Shown here: one piece after another, positions 1 to 13,224 of the stretch
Layout: each line of letters starts with the position of its first letter
How positions within the stretch are numbered: the first letter of the stretch is position 1
Source: Chelonoidis abingdonii
Taxonomy: Eukaryota; Chordata; Testudines; Testudinidae
Assembly: GCF_003597395.2 (NCBI RefSeq)
Contig: NC_133774.1
Coordinates: 46,416,687 to 46,480,686 of the forward strand
DNA: 64,000 bases
Direction of reading: 5' to 3'
Made by a program: the position numbers and the translations under genes
The notes under the pieces: generated by a model
Told to the model about the DNA's origin: nothing
The model's input: the letters and a program-made list of their open reading frames with translations, nothing else
Databases searched by the model: none

Positions 1-14
1 CACACACACACACG
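1..14. repeat. CA microsatellite at window edge
   Basis: (CA)n followed by GGTGTGTGT; probably continues before the window. Confidence 0.85.
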
Positions 15-239
15 GTGTGTGTCTCTATCTGCAATGCTGTCTCCCCTCTCTCCATTCCTGCTGTCTTGTAGAGTGTGAGAGTTAACCCTTGAGGGCTCAG
101 CCAATTGCTAGTTCATCATTTAGCAGTAAGGCATTCCCTGGGAAATATCCCACCCTCTGACTCCACCACCTCAACCAAGGTTCACAATCATCATCGCTGT
201 GTACCAGTATTAAATTGTTTGTTTAAAACTTGTGTGTGT

Positions 240-398
240 GTATAAATATAGTCTTTTGTCTGGTGAAAATTTTTTCCCTGGAATCTAACGCCCTCATTTA
301 CATTAATTCTTATGGGGAAATTGGATTTGCTTAACATTGTTTCACTTAATGTCGCATTGTTCAGGAACATAACTACAACATTAGGTGAGGAGTTACTG
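240..398 (+). mobile_element. Right-end fragment of a mariner/Tigger-like element
   Basis: The sequence ends GTGAGGAGTTACTG followed by TA at 399-400, the form expected at the end of a TA-targeting element. The body (TCTTATGGGGAAATTGGATT and so on) is a repeat I recognise from turtle genomes. No matching left end is visible, so this copy is truncated. 400-1650 downstream is AT-rich and holds nothing I recognise. Confidence 0.5.
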
Positions 399-1899
399 TA
401 ATGCCTTTATTAGGTGTGGCTTTGTTGCAAAAAAGATTTTACATTTTTCTCCACATTTGTTTTTGCCAAAATTATATATTAGATCAGACAGTTGTAAATG
501 TACCATCTATGTATGTACAAATACAAGTATGTACGTCTTTTTAACATATTAAAATAATAGCATTTTCAGTAGATTGGATATTTAAGGACCCTCTAGGCAA
601 GTATAATTTTTAAAGAAGACTAATGTACTAATTGCACTGCTACATTTGTTTTATAAAAAACCGGAAATGTTTTAATCTGCCTTCTATTATTTTATGAGTT
701 GTTCAATGCAGCAGTATTCTTTCTGCTCTGATACTATTTTTATTCTGATATAGTAAATATTATCATGAGCAATAAATATTTCAAAAGAATTGCTCAATGT
801 GAATGTGATGAATTAGACACAATAAGCTAAATCAGTGTTAGCGTAAAACTTAGTTATAAAGCCACTTAAGAGATTGCATCAGCAAAATGGATTGCTGCAT
901 AATTCGAAATGTAGGGAGTGGGACCGGGCTTAGGGCATAATATTGGTTGTATTTAAATATAAACGACAGGAATTAACACAAGTTTATACTTCTCTTTACT
1001 GACATAATTGTTTTGTGATAATTTATTGGCAAATTTTATACTGCATCAAACTTTATGTTCAAAATAATAGATGTAGTTATTGCTTTTAATGGGACTTTCA
1101 AACTATCTAACAAATTAAAGGGTTAGTATCTAGTATAGGTTAGACTCTGCTTTGAATTATTTTATGTGAGTCCATTAATTCTGATTGAGTCACTGCAGCT
1201 TTAAATTGGTGCAAATGAAATCTGAATTTGGTACAACATGCCCATTGTATCTACTCTAGTTATACAGATAATAGATCAATATTTTTCTTGTGGTTTCACT
1301 TTGCAATCCGATTGAAGTCTACAGAATTTCTCCAGATGTACACTGATGCAAATTATCATCCAAGAGCCTGAAATATATATGCAAAGAGGTTTATAATTAT
1401 TCGAGTCTATTTCTGAAGTAATAGTTAATTTTCTTTTAAGCAGTAAGACAGAATAGGCAGTGCATTAAAAGAGCACCACGGTCAAGTGTTGCTATCCAAA
1501 GGAGAGGTTCAGTGATAGCCATAAAATTATAAAGTCCAGTTTGTACAGAAAAAAAATTTGACAGAACATTGTCTTTATTTAGCAGTGCATATAGTGGGCA
1601 TGACAATGACATCTGAAGGTTCCAGTTGTATCCAGTTTTAAAGCCATTTTATCACAAAATATATCTCAAGTTTCACAGGGTGTAATATTCAAGTTCACAG
1701 ATGGTAGCAAGAATAACCTAGTACTCAGTTCCAGGGTTAAAGCCCCTGCTTTACTTTCAGCTGTAGACGCCTTGTCGGTCCCATCTCCCCTCAATGCAAA
1801 CATGATGGGTTCTTGCCAAAGCTCCCCTGGGGATGTGCATCCTCTGATGTCATCAGGCACGTCAGTAGTACATTGTGACAATGCATCCAATTGTATCTG

Positions 1900-4640
1900 G
1901 GATCTCTGACAGTACACCAAAATTGCAGGTTGGATTGTTGCAATTCTTCACAGGCATGGTCATCAGGTCGCTGTCTCACACGAAATGGACCGTCTTGGTA
2001 TATCAATCACAGGGCAAACAGAAGCAAGGCTGATCTATCACGGTAATCATGAGGTGGAAGATTCTTTACTTCTGTATTCTGGTGGCCCCAAGCATTTATA
2101 TGGGGTAGCATACTACTGCGAGGCGAGGCCAAGTCCTCCCTGACAACCTGGAAGCCCATGTCTCCTCATTTACTTATTGCACGTCTTAAACATCGGCATG
2201 GTTACCTCACTGTTATAGTAGTCTATGTGCCAACAGAGGAATCTGACTCAGTTAAAGATCATTTCAATGATCAATTGGTACATCTAGTATGCACAGTCGC
2301 TGCCCGTGAAAATCTCATGATCCTGGGTGACATAAATGCAGTCACTGGCTCCCTGTGAACTGGATTTGAACAGGTCATTATGGTTCATGGTTCAAGCAGT
2401 GATGCGTACACCAAATGTCATGGATCTCTCATGATGGCATCACTCAGAAGGAGTTGGATCACATAATTACATGCAATAGGCATCTCTTTACCTCCTGTAG
2501 AGTATATCGTGGTGCCTGGATGCACAGCAAACACAGATCACCATCTAGTAGTTGCCCATATGGTGTTGATGCTCCAACAAGCAGGTAAGCCATCTGCAAC
2601 GATGAAGAAGTTTGACGTTGACACACTCTGTGTGCCAGGTTTAGCCAACAGGTTTTGTATTGACATCAGCAACAGATTCTCGGCTCTAGCTAATCTGCCA
2701 GATGATGTGGAGGTTGCCTGGTCTCTGGTCACTTCTACCCTCAACCAATCTGCCGAGCAGAGGATTGGCTGTAGGCATCCACCACGCCAACCATGCATAT
2801 CGGAAGAGGACTTCCAGATAATTAAATTGAAGGCCGCAGTCCACCAGCATGGTGATAAGCACACCCGTAATCAGTTGAAGCGAACATTTAACACCCTGGC
2901 ACTCCGAGATCACGAGGCATGTTATAACCAAGTGACAGATGATGTCGAATTTGGCTTAAACAAGGGCAACTTGAAGCCAGCATTCTGCTCCATTCGCAAC
3001 CTCAGCATTCAAGAGATACTTACTACAAATGGCATCCTGAATGACATTCAAGGCCATCCATATAAATCGGATGATGACATTCTCTCACACTGCATGGAAC
3101 ATTAGCACAATGTCCTGAACCATCCTCCAGCTGCTGGTTGTTCAAAGCTGGATGATCTGGCAGTCACTGCAGTTCCGTATCCAGTCATTTGTGCTGATGG
3201 CACCATCTTAGCGCTCCTAAAATGTGCTATTGATCCTGTAGCAAAATCACTTCTGATACTGTGTGTGAAGAACGAGAACCCTGCCAACCGCCTACAAAGA
3301 TGGTATCGTGATCTCACTCTATAAGGGCAAGGGACCGTGCTGCGAATGTAAGAGCTACAGGCCGATCACCTTGCTCTCTGATCCAGAGAAGGTGTTTGCA
3401 CATGTTTTGCTCGCATGGTTGGAGCCCTTGCTACATCAGAAGCATCGTCCCCAACAGTCAGGCTTTACAAGGAACATGTCCACATTAGACGCCATTTTGG
3501 GCCTTTGTTTGTTGTTGGAGATACAGCGTGAGTTCAGGAAGCCCCTGCGCATAGCATAGGTTAATCATAAGGCTGCATTTGGTTTAGTAGACTGTATTGC
3601 GTTATGGAAGGCCTTAAAGGGCATAGGTGTCCCTACCACTCTGCTGGATTTGATTAGAGAGCTGCATAATGGAACCACTGCCCATGTTCATCTGGGGAGC
3701 TGGTTATCAGTGCCTTTTAAATCAATATCTGGTGTTAAGCAGGGTTGAGTTCTGGCCCCTGCACTCTTTTGTTGGGCAATGGATTTCATAATGCAGCATT
3801 CCGTCAGGTCCATGGACATTTCTCGCTCACAGATCTTGACTATGCTGATGACGTTGTTCTTTTAGTACAGAGCCCTGACAGGTTTCATGAGGCACTCCAG
3901 CATATGGAGGAGGAGTCAGCTAAGATTGGTCTCCATGCTTCATGGTCAAAGACGAAACTGCAAAATCTAGGACCAGGTCCACCTGCGACTCCAATCTCTT
4001 TGAACAACAAAACTGTTGAATCAGTTTCCAGGTTTTGCTATCTGGGTTCTATACTTACCAGCTCCTCCAATTCTCACACGGAGGTTCTCCATATTGGCAT
4101 TGCAGCATCTGCCATGGTTCGTTTACAACAGATATGGAATCAACATCATCTTAGTATGACAACCAACTTCAGAGTTTATTCGAGCTGTATCCTTCCCATA
4201 CTGTTGTACGGCTGTGAAACATGGACACTACACTGCACAGACTGGACAAAGGTGGAGGCTTTCCACACAAAAAGTCAACGTCATATACTGGACATAAAGT
4301 GGAATGACTTCATCTGTAATGCAGATGTTTATGGTTGCTCGGGTCTACAGACTACTGGAGCCATTGTCCACAGGCAGCGCCTTATGCTTTTCAGACATGT
4401 TGCAAGGATGTCGCAAGATGTTCCAGCGAGTGCTGTTCTCTGCGTGGCTTGTAACATCCAGGATAAAATTCCACCAACCAAGGGGTGGAGGCAGCCCACA
4501 GGCAGACCCATTACATGGGCTCATCAAGTCTGTTCCAACGTTGGACTCTCAGGCTGTCAAACCTTTGCATTTGTGCAGGAACAGACCAAATGGCCAATGA
4601 TTGCTATGACCAATTATCTGGCTAAGCGTTGAAGAAAAGA
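1900..4640 (+). mobile_element. Degenerate APE-type LINE (endonuclease plus reverse transcriptase)
   Basis: This is an almost full-length coding remnant of a non-LTR retrotransposon. The endonuclease part runs from about 1920: LLLYSGGPKHLYGVA at about 2075, VVYVPTEE at about 2220, and MILGDINA at about 2320 (the GDFNA catalytic box with I for F). A linker ORF spans 2509-3105. The RT part carries SYRPITLLSDPEKVF (about 3353), QQSGFTRNMSTLDA (about 3451), VKQG (about 3735) and the YADD catalytic box at 3841-3852. The C-terminal region has LLYGCETWTL (about 4201) and a histidine-rich tail to 4632. Frameshifts and stops (for example at 2356, 3103, 3557 and 3747) make it inactive. The RT and APE arrangement is clear. 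The clade (L2/CR1-like or related) is not certain. Confidence 0.85.
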
Positions 4641-4889
4641 AGGAAGCTGAAGGTTTTGGCAGCTGGATGAGGGCCATTGGATTTTTTAAGGTTATACAGT
4701 ATTCACGTTAGGTGGGTGTTTCTCCTAAACTGATCCATTGTGAAATAGTTAACAATGTTGTTATTTGTGTTGTCATCTTTTGTGATTTAGAATTAACACC
4801 ACCCATGAATTGGCGCAGAGACCGTCTCACAGTAGGTTATTGTTTAAGGCACTGTGTACAGACCGCCAGACCAGTGGTCACAAGGAGTC

Positions 4890-5497
4890 TGGAGAGGGCA
4901 TAATATAGCTGGTCACCTGGATGAGTAGTTTTCTGTTTCCCTGACAGTGAGACAGAGCAGGGGCTGCACTAAGTAATCAGGAACCTCTAGAACCAAGTTA
5001 AGGCAACAGGCTGTTAGAGTCAGTGCATCCCAATCAACGCGCAGGCTAATCAGGGCACCTGGGTTTAAGGAGCTCGAACTCCAGTCAGATGAGGGGGAGC
5101 AGAGAGGGAGGAAGTGCGTGGAGACTAGGAGCAAGGGACCAGGAAGCTGAGAGGCAAGAGGGTGTGCTGCTGGAGGACTGAGGAGTACACAGCGTTATCA
5201 AGACCAGGAGGAAGGTCCTGTGGTGAGGATAAAGAAGTGTTTGGAGGAGGCCATGGGGAAGTAGCTCAGGGAGTTGTAGCTGTCATGCAGCTGTTAAAGC
5301 GACACCATAGACAGCTGCATTCACAGGGCCCTGGGCTGGAAACCCAGAGTAGAGGGTGGGCCCGGGTTCCCCCCAAACCTCCCAACTCCTGATCAGACAC
5401 AGGAGGAGTTGATCCAGACTGTGGGGAAGATCACTGAGGTGAGCAAATCTGCCAATAAGTGCAGGACCCACCAAGGTAGAGGAGGAACTTTGTCACA
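4890..5497. repeat. LTR-like repeat
   Basis: A purine-rich block ending AACTTTGTCACA at 5497. It contains a segment around 5340-5400 (CCAGAGTAGAGGGTGGGCC) that is almost identical to one inside the solo LTR at 15680-16525 (about 16141-16161). The left boundary and target duplication are not resolved. 5500-7430 beyond it is AT-rich and shows nothing I recognise. Confidence 0.45.
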
Positions 5498-7436
5498 GCA
5501 GTCTTCTGTCCCAGGAAGATGCCATTACTTCATTTCACATTTTCATGGTTATCTTTGCAACAGTAAGGGCTAGAAAGCTAAGATTGTGAAGCATAATTCT
5601 TTGGCAAGGGGGGGAATTCCAAGGCAAATTTCAGGACTTAGAATCACAGAATACATTGGGCCTTATATATGCAGAGGCATAAAATTTCTGTATTCTTTTT
5701 GAATACTATACTGGTATGTTATAAATGTGAAAGCAGGATACAAGACTGTAAGGCACTCATTCACATAAAATGGTTTATTATGACAAACTAATACAACATT
5801 CTCAATAATAGTTTATTTTCTATGGGTTGTAATAAGCAGATATTTAATGACCATTTTTGAGCATTTATGGACATTACATTTGCCATGCTTAAGAGAAGAT
5901 ACATTCGGAGGAGGGGAGGGAGGTGGCAGGAGGACCAGTGCTTATTGGTAAAATTTCTAAAAGGGCTGAGGCCCCACAAAAGGTCTCAAGGGCAAAGAGC
6001 AAAGTACATAGTGTGTTGTAATTAGCAAAAATGCAGTGCACACAAAAAAATAGAAGAATGAAAAATACATTCCCTGGCTGGGAAGTTATTGGACTTTTAG
6101 AGTCAGGGGAAAGATCATTTTTAAGGGGAAATTTCCCTGGCTGCTGCTTCTTCCCCTATATATAAATCACAGACTTCTTTCTAATGGGATAATTATTGAG
6201 AAGCTTTGCAAGATTTTTCAGGTAAACTGTCAAAGAACACTCAGCAAAATCACAGGTCATTTTTACCATTAGGAACCAGCCTCATGTTATAGTGAAAAAC
6301 TTCCATATTACTTCAAATAGCTTTCAGAAATGAACTTCCTTCAGAAAGATTTTCCATGTTTCCCAATGGCAAGATGAATGCAATTTTGCCACTAGTGATG
6401 AAGAATACAACGATACAAAATTACTTAAAAGGAACTGAATTTTCAGTTTTCTTTTAAGCTGTGCACAATAGTGCCATCGTCTGGACACCAGCTGCAACAA
6501 CTGGGTAGTTTAGTTAGTGGGAACATAATTCTAGATAATGAGACACCTTGTGCTTCTACTGTCAACCTTTTTGACCCATGTTGTTAGCCAATGTTTGAAG
6601 TGTTACAAGTTATTTCTGTTATTAGGAGAAATTGATGAAGGAGTTAGGTATTTCTTTGATGCAATCCTGTTTATTTACAAAGAATGTATAGTCCTGTTTC
6701 CCTGAACATAAACACTGAGATTATATTTATTAATAAATAATATTATTTATTAACATAGCATCTTAGCTTTAGGCTATAGTGTACAAAAATAAATGCATAT
6801 TTAAAAATCAACACATCACAGTAAAACAAGCATATTTAAAGTACAAAAAGTAAAAATACAATCAACCTTTCTCCTAAATTCAATTAAACTTTTAAAATCA
6901 CGTCCCATAAAAACAATATGCAAAAATAAAATGATAAAAGTTAGAAATACATTATTTCATGTAGATTACAAAGAACCTTTCTTTCACATACTTTTTTCTT
7001 GGTTTTGCAGCAGACCAGGCGAATAGGGCAACCACCGTATTTAACAAACATTTTCATTACATAGCAAGTATTTTAGTTGTCGATCCCATGCATTTGAGCC
7101 AAGAATGAGGTTAACCATTTGTTTCTCAGATAACAGTATAAGCTGCAAGAAAGTAAAGAATTCAACTTGGCCAGACCTGTATAGACAAAAACAATTTGCT
7201 GTCTGTGCCAGCATAACTTCCATCCAAATAGGCTGACAGCATGGCTTGAAAGCAGAGATCCATGAAGGCCCTCCCTAACACACTATGTTAAAAATATCAT
7301 TTTTCTTGTAACCATGGATACTCTTTAGATGAGAAAGCCAAGGAGATGTATTTATTGCACAGACAATTGCTATATCCATTTGGTTGCAAATATTTTCCAA
7401 TCTAAATATAAGGATTTCACATTCTTGACTTTAGTT

Positions 7437-7775
7437 CTAGCCCGAGCCCATGCCCCCAGCCAGAGCCCCCTCCTGCACCCAAATTCCTTCCTGGAACCTG
7501 AACTCTCTCCTTCATCTCAATTTCCTGCCCCAGTCCTGAGCCCCCTTCTGCACCTAAACTCCCTCTCGGAGCCCATACCCCCTCCTGCATTCCGAACCCC
7601 TCGGCCCCAGCCCGGTGAAAATAAGCAACTGAGCGAGGATGAGGGAGAGCAAGCGACAGAGGGAGCGGGGATGGAATGAGTGGGATGGGGCCTCAGAAAA
7701 GGGGGGGGCCTTGGGGGGGCAAGGTTGTTTGGTTTTTGGCAATCGGAAAATTGGCAATGCTATATCCAGAGGGGA
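7437..7775 (-). mobile_element. hAT-like nonautonomous element fragment (C-rich type)
   Basis: C-rich direct sub-repeats of the form CCCCTCCTGCACCCAAATTCC are shared, in the opposite orientation, with 37015-37565, 40108-40876, 43058-43370 and 43485-43650. The right part ends GGCAATGCTATATCC-like sequence. No host gene is present; open frames here come from the repetitive composition. Confidence 0.55.
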
Positions 7776-7929
7776 ATTACAGATCCCTATCTCCCAGCAG
7801 CACCTTCTACTTCTCTTTATAGAAACTAACCAGCTCCTCTCCCAGTTGGGACTCATCTTTCATGGACCTCCCAACCACATAGCAACCAGATAGATAGCCC
7901 ACTTAACCCCTTCAGAGCCTGTGTGCCGT

Positions 7930-8720
7930 ACGTACCCCATTGCAATCACCTTGTCCTTAGAATGTCCAGGATTAAATGAAGATAACGTCCCATTAACTGA
8001 GTTGGAAGAAAAAAAAATTCCTTATCCCTAGAACCCAGTTGGGCATTAAAATCTCCCAAAATAACAGCTTGCTGTTGGAAACTCTTCTATAAGCAAATCA
8101 ATATGAGATTCAAACCCTTCCCTCAAAGACTCATTATAAAAAAGGAAGCCCAAAGGGAGAAAATAAATATTCAGGGCTATTAAAACAGAATTATCCACTA
8201 AAATAGTACTATAAATCTGAAAACAGGGATTATCAGATATTAATTTCCTAGTTCTGATTTTTAATTTAGTGGAGACGAGAAGGGCCAGACTACTTGCAAA
8301 TCTACTCCTCTTAGAATCCTTAACACGCCCTTCTAAAAAATGGTTTAAAACTCAATAAATAAAAGGACTCATACTTAGAAAGTCAAGGTTCTTGGACAAA
8401 AACTAAATCAAACTGAAATAAGTAATTCCTAAAATCCAAATCCTTGGATTTACTTTTAAGGCCATCAATTTTGATGGGCATTTCACTGGAATCCCAGTCA
8501 GGGCCATCTAATCAATCTACTTCTTCTAGGACCTCAAGTGAAGAAGAGTTATGAAAAACTGCACCATAACTTGTGTAATTAGGCCTAATTTTCCCAGAAT
8601 TATGATCCTCATCACTCGGGATGGCTTGTAGGTCTGAGGCTGAGACATTTGCTTTTGCCAGCATAATGGAATATAGTCCAGTAGAGTTTGCCTGGTTGAC
8701 CTGGTCATTCATTTGTTAAA
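7930..8720 (-). mobile_element. Degenerate LINE endonuclease fragment on minus strand
   Basis: On the minus strand the translated sequence contains an APE endonuclease signature: VILGDFNAQLGSRDKE at about 8031-8060, preceded by ESHIDLLIEEFPTA across a frameshift and by a decayed N-terminal part back to about 8510. This matches the GDFNA box of LINE endonucleases. The reading frame is broken by several stops. It may belong to the same family as the minus-strand LINE 3' end at 31726-32380, but that is only a guess from style. Confidence 0.65.
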
Positions 8721-9233
8721 AGAAACTGAGATTCTTTCTGATTGTACATTCATAAACTGTTTGCCTTTTACCTTTTCTATTAGATATCTTCTAAAAGAGG
8801 ATAAGGAGAGCTCTCATACTCAAATTTTCTTAACCAACCTCCAGTCTTTAAATTCCATCTCCACTCTGTCTTTTCATCCTATATTAGGGAGCCCTTTTAT
8901 CATTAGAACTTGGTTTCTGGATACAGAAATATTTTAGATTGAACTTTCATGCTATTAATTGTCTTCCTGTTTTTGTTTTGTCCTCCACCCCCTGGCATCT
9001 CTTGTTATGATTTTGCTTAGACTGTAATGGGCATCTATTGTGAACCTTACCATAATAATTTGCACATAGGCAGCCAGAGTGAGATAAGCATCTCTTTCCT
9101 CCTTCTGCCTGCAAGGAGCATGTGGTTACCTTTCGGTGACCTGTCTTAACTCACAGACCTAGAGAAGGCCACACACAGTACTCATTGCAAGGTGCAGAAG
9201 GTAATGAAATGTGGCAGGAAAGAAAACAAACAT

Positions 9234-9402
9234 TAGGTCTGATTCTCTAGTGCCTTACATACTATGTAGTCATTTACAGCTGTGCAAAGTGGGTGTAAAA
9301 TTCTACTGTTCTGATGTGGTATATTTTACACCCACTCTGCATTTACTTTTCGCAGGTGTAAGTGGCTTCACAAGCTCTAACACAATGAAGCATCAAGCCC
9401 AT
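9234..9402. mobile_element. Palindromic MITE with near-perfect hairpin core
   Basis: Core arms GCAAAGTGGGTGTAAAAT (9284-9301) and ATTTTACACCCACTCTGC (9323-9340) pair at 17 of 18 positions around a 21-base loop. The outer arms are weaker (GTCTGATTCTCTAGTGCC against GCATCAAGCCC). I recognise the type as a common reptile MITE. Confidence 0.65.
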
Positions 9403-11650
9403 AGTGTGGTTGAACAGTAGCTTCACACAACATGCTCCTCCTTGAGCCAAAGACACATTGAGAGTCTTTTTATTGGAGAGGCTCAATGGTTTCCAGATAC
9501 ATAGGGTCACGTGGGGGTGAGAAGCAGCTAGGGAACAACCTGTCTGCAAAAGTAGCTGTGGCCCTTTGTTTACATTTTAGTACTTAGATGACTTAGTTTG
9601 TTTTAGTGAGAAGATCCCTGACCTCATAATGGAGAAGGTGTTTGTCTAGCAATAGTAAATGATTAATGTCCACTCTCTACCACCAGTGTCAACATGGGGT
9701 GCACCTAAGGGAGGGCATTGTTGGCATTGCTAACCAGGTCCACGGGCCCCTGAGCACTTCCAGCTGCTCCTTTTCCCATCTAAACCCTTCTTCTCCACCT
9801 TGCTGGCCCCTTCAGAAGGAAGATGGCAGTGCTCACCCCTACCTGCACCAAACCTAGAGTAGGATGGACAGATTCCTTGAGGCACCTCCTCCCTAGCAAG
9901 AGTGAAAGAATGAAAATCTGGAGAGGGCATGAGGCAGCACTAGAGAAGAGCTGATGTCTTTGTGTGGTGTGCAGGTAACTGAGGTAGGGAGGGGAAGAAA
10001 GCAGAGGGTGTTGGGAAGAGATTGAGCGTTGGGTCAGAGGACTGTGAGAGTGACCCTGAACTGGTAGGGTTGAAGCTTTTTGTTTTGTTGGTATTCAACT
10101 TAACCTCTGGTCTCACACCCCTTCCCACCCAGCTCCCAAACTTGGCACTAGCATTGGCACGTTACCATTTATTTGTCCAGCTGGGTCTTTTCCCATAATT
10201 TCATCTGTGCTTCAGGCCAGCTTAAAATCTAGGGGCCAAATTGTCCATCAGTGTAACTATTAAAGGCAATTGAGTTGTGCTGGCAGAAAATTTATCTCTA
10301 GATCCAGACTGCTTGCCTGGAGTTTGAAATCACCTGAGAAAACCCAGGATGACCCCAAAACTCTATTGTCTGCATAGAATTTATGCCTGAGTCACATTCG
10401 CATTAGGCTGAACTAAAACTACCCATTTGGCTAGGTATTCTGAGCTTCAATAGGGCAACTAGTCACCACAGTTTTTATCATATGCATATTTTTAGTCTGA
10501 CTGCTTGTTCCTAGGAGTGGAGTTGGCAGGCAGAGCAAAGGAACAGGTCATTCTGTCCAAATCACAGCTAAGTAGGTCTTATTTTACATTGACTGGCCTT
10601 GACTGTGTCCTCTTCAGAAAATTGTCTTGTCCAGTGTAACTATAACTTCAGCTTGCTGCAGGAAAGGAAATCTGTCAAATATTGTGCCTAGAGGGGGATA
10701 TGATCTTCAGTCATCCTGTTGGCGAGGGGGATATCATTTGGAGGGTTGCCCTGAAATTATTCAAGAGTATCCAACTAAGAATAATTAATGTCAAAATATT
10801 GCATGGACTCTGTCTCCAGCATGTTGAAATGCAATGGTTATAGCAGATTGCAGCAGATGTTGGTGCTGCCTTGCTCAGTTGGGCAGCTATGTATACAAAA
10901 TTTGGCCTCGTGCCAGCATTCGTAAGTAGTCTACCAAATCAGTTACAGCATTTCATTATTAAAAGGTATTTGCAAATTTCTGCTACCAACTATTTATCTT
11001 TGCTAAGTGAGGTATACCATTTTTGGTTTTTAGAAGCCCAAACTTTCTCATTGGGCTAAGTTACTGATTCTTCTTCCTCTTACTACAGAACTGTAAGAAG
11101 ACATAAACTTTGAAAAGTTCAGTTTATGATTTATTCCCTTTTTCCTTCCTTGAAATAAGAAAGCATGCTTAGAAAAGGTTGGGATTAGGAACTGTACAAA
11201 GAAAGTGTAAGAAACAAATGGCACTATCCATAAAAACCAAATGTATTCTTGGCAAATACACTATGAATTAGCCTCTGCAAGGCACCAATCCATGCTATAC
11301 CATGACAATGATCCATGAATATTCATATTAATTATGTAGAGAAATGATTACAAAACAGTGTGCATATCTTTCAGTTACTGAAAAATTCAGCCCATTATAA
11401 ACTCCCTTAGAATTTTAAGCTCATTGAATAGCTAGCTCAGTTGGCATAACATTTGGACAAATTACTTAGAATGGTGATGTCTCATGCAAATCCTTTGGTT
11501 GCTCCCAAATTGCCCATCCAAGTATTCTAAAACCTGAAAAGACAGCAGTAGCGGTTTGTATTAATAGATGATGATGAAGATGATTAATAATAAGAATATA
11601 CTTTGTGCTTACACTATATGTACTGGTTTCTATCTAAAAGTTTGTTAAAA
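9403..11650. other. Intron sequence without recognised features
   Basis: Within the upstream DMGDH intron region. Fragments such as GGCCAAATTGTCCATCAGTGTAA (10231-10253) resemble ends of old palindromic repeats. Nothing else can be supported. Confidence 0.4.
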
Positions 11651-12313
11651 CCTTGTCTATACTAGGAAAAAGCACCATATTGAAAAACCTGTTAAGACAT
11701 TTTAACTAGCATGGTGTTAATCATGATTTTGCCCTTACTGTTGATAAGGACAGTCAGGTTTAACAAGACAACTGTTACGGTTAACCCTGGGGTTTTTCCT
11801 TTTCATCCAAATCACAGCCAGGGCCAGTTGTAGGTTTTTTGCCACCCCAAGCTCAAGTGGGGCTGGGGCTCACAGACAGTGCTGGAAGCGGAGGGAGTGA
11901 TGTCACCTTCTCCCAGTGCCTGCAGGGACTTTACCTCCTTACCTGTCCAGCTGTGCAGAGAAGCCCCAATATAAAGGATGGCACAAGGCAGCGCAGTGCG
12001 CAGATGAGGCTGCTCAGCCTCGGCTCCCTGGCAGAACTCACCTTCTCCTCCCCAGGTAGCAGCTGGACCCTGGCAGCTCAGCATCCTGGGGCTGGGGCTT
12101 CCCCTTCCAGCTGTGGCCGGGGGCGCGGCGCCCTTATCCCATCTAAGTGGTGTAGTTCTGAGAGCACAACTGGCCTGGGAAAAAAAAGGATGGCCGGAAT
12201 GCTGCCCCTGGAAATGTGCCGCCCCAAGCATGTGCTTGCTTTGCTGGTGCCTAGAGCCAGTCCTGATCACAGCTTGGTTATTTTAAGTTAAATTTATCCC
12301 TAGTGTGACAAGG
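11651..12313. mobile_element. TIR MITE interrupted by a hAT-like element
   Basis: The ends CCTTGTCTATACTAGG (left) and the complement of CCTAGTGTGACAAGG (right) form terminal inverted repeats of an element that would be about 208 bp without the insertion at 11819-12265 and one copy of its target site. The TIR resembles the AGGGCTTGTCTTCACTAGGA repeat at 12773. Confidence 0.6.
11819..12265. mobile_element. hAT-like element with exact 8-bp TSD
   Basis: Bounded by exact duplications ATCACAGC at 11811-11818 and 12266-12273. Ends are CAGGGCCAGTTGTAGG and the complement of CTAGAGCCAGTCCTG. Subterminal blocks GCCACCCCAAGC and GCCGCCCCAAGCA are shared with 32668-32905 and 34893-35156. An 8-bp TSD with CAG-type ends is the hallmark of hAT. 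The long ORFs on both strands here are compositional. Confidence 0.85.
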
Positions 12314-12547
12314 ACAGTTCTATTGAACAGTGTTTTAGCTAGTTGTGGTTAACCCTCAGGGGAAATCTAGGGTTAATTACAACCTGCTAACACATAGTTA
12401 AATGTGACTCTTTGTGTACATGTGTTTAACATTGTCTTATTTAAAACTTCCTATTTAACAAGCTTTCTGACATGATGCTTTGCCCAGTGCAGATGTGGCC
12501 AATATGCTTTACAAAGTTAATTTAGCCACATTTCTCCTCAGAAGCTT

Positions 12548-12640
12548 TGTTCCTATTTTACAGTTTAGGAAACTGAGGCAAAGAATAGGTAAATGGCTTG
12601 CCTTTGCAGAGGCTCCTAAAAGGATGGCACAGAGCTGACT
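12548..12640 (+). repeat. MIR-like SINE core remnant
   Basis: Contains TTTTACAGTTTAGGAAACTGAGGCA, close to the MIR core motif of amniote genomes. Confidence 0.55.
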
Positions 12641-12772
12641 CTGAACATATTAGAGAAGCCTACGCTACTAAGCATATTCCTTGGTGCAGTTTTACTGCCT
12701 CTTTTCACCAACATTTGCAATAATCTTTATTGTGCTTAAAATGACTTAATGAATTAATCTCCCCTGACTCTT

Positions 12773-13030
12773 AGGGCTTGTCTTCACTAGGAAAAAAGGT
12801 GTGTTCTTACCTCGTGTCATTTAACATGTGGTACTAACACAAGATAAAATCCTAATGAAGACAAGGCAGTTGGTAGTTTCAACATGTGTTAGCAGGTCAG
12901 TCTAATCTCTAACTTCCTTCCAGCAAACGTGAAAACTCCAACTACCCTGTCTTCACTAGGATTTTGCCTTGTGTTTGTTGCCATGTGTTAGCTAACACAA
13001 CGTCAGAGCACACCTTTTAGCGAAGGTGCA
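12773..13030. mobile_element. Inverted-repeat MITE
   Basis: Starts AGGGCTTGTCTTCACTAGGA and repeats CTGTCTTCACTAGGA-like sequence at about 12948, with GTGTTAGC/GCTAACAC internal palindromes. This is the family of MITEs beginning AGGGCTTGTCT also seen at 43914 and, reversed, at 45851. Confidence 0.55.
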
Positions 13031-13224
13031 CCCATTGTCAAGTCAGTTGGCAAGTAGATAAATATGAGGTGAATACTGTCCCTGTCTTGCTCTTAAAAAG
13101 AGATTTTAGGTTAGTCATTAGCTGAAAGTCAGGATGTTTGGTTAGCATTATGCCTACCTCACATGCAATCCCCATGGAAGCTCCTGTTGGGGCAGCATAT
13201 CTCCAAACTGCAACACTCCTGTGA

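Noticed and set aside
11812..12291. Overlapping 150-residue open frames on both strands
   Set aside because: They fall inside the hAT-like element 11819-12265, have no domains, and arise from GC-rich composition.
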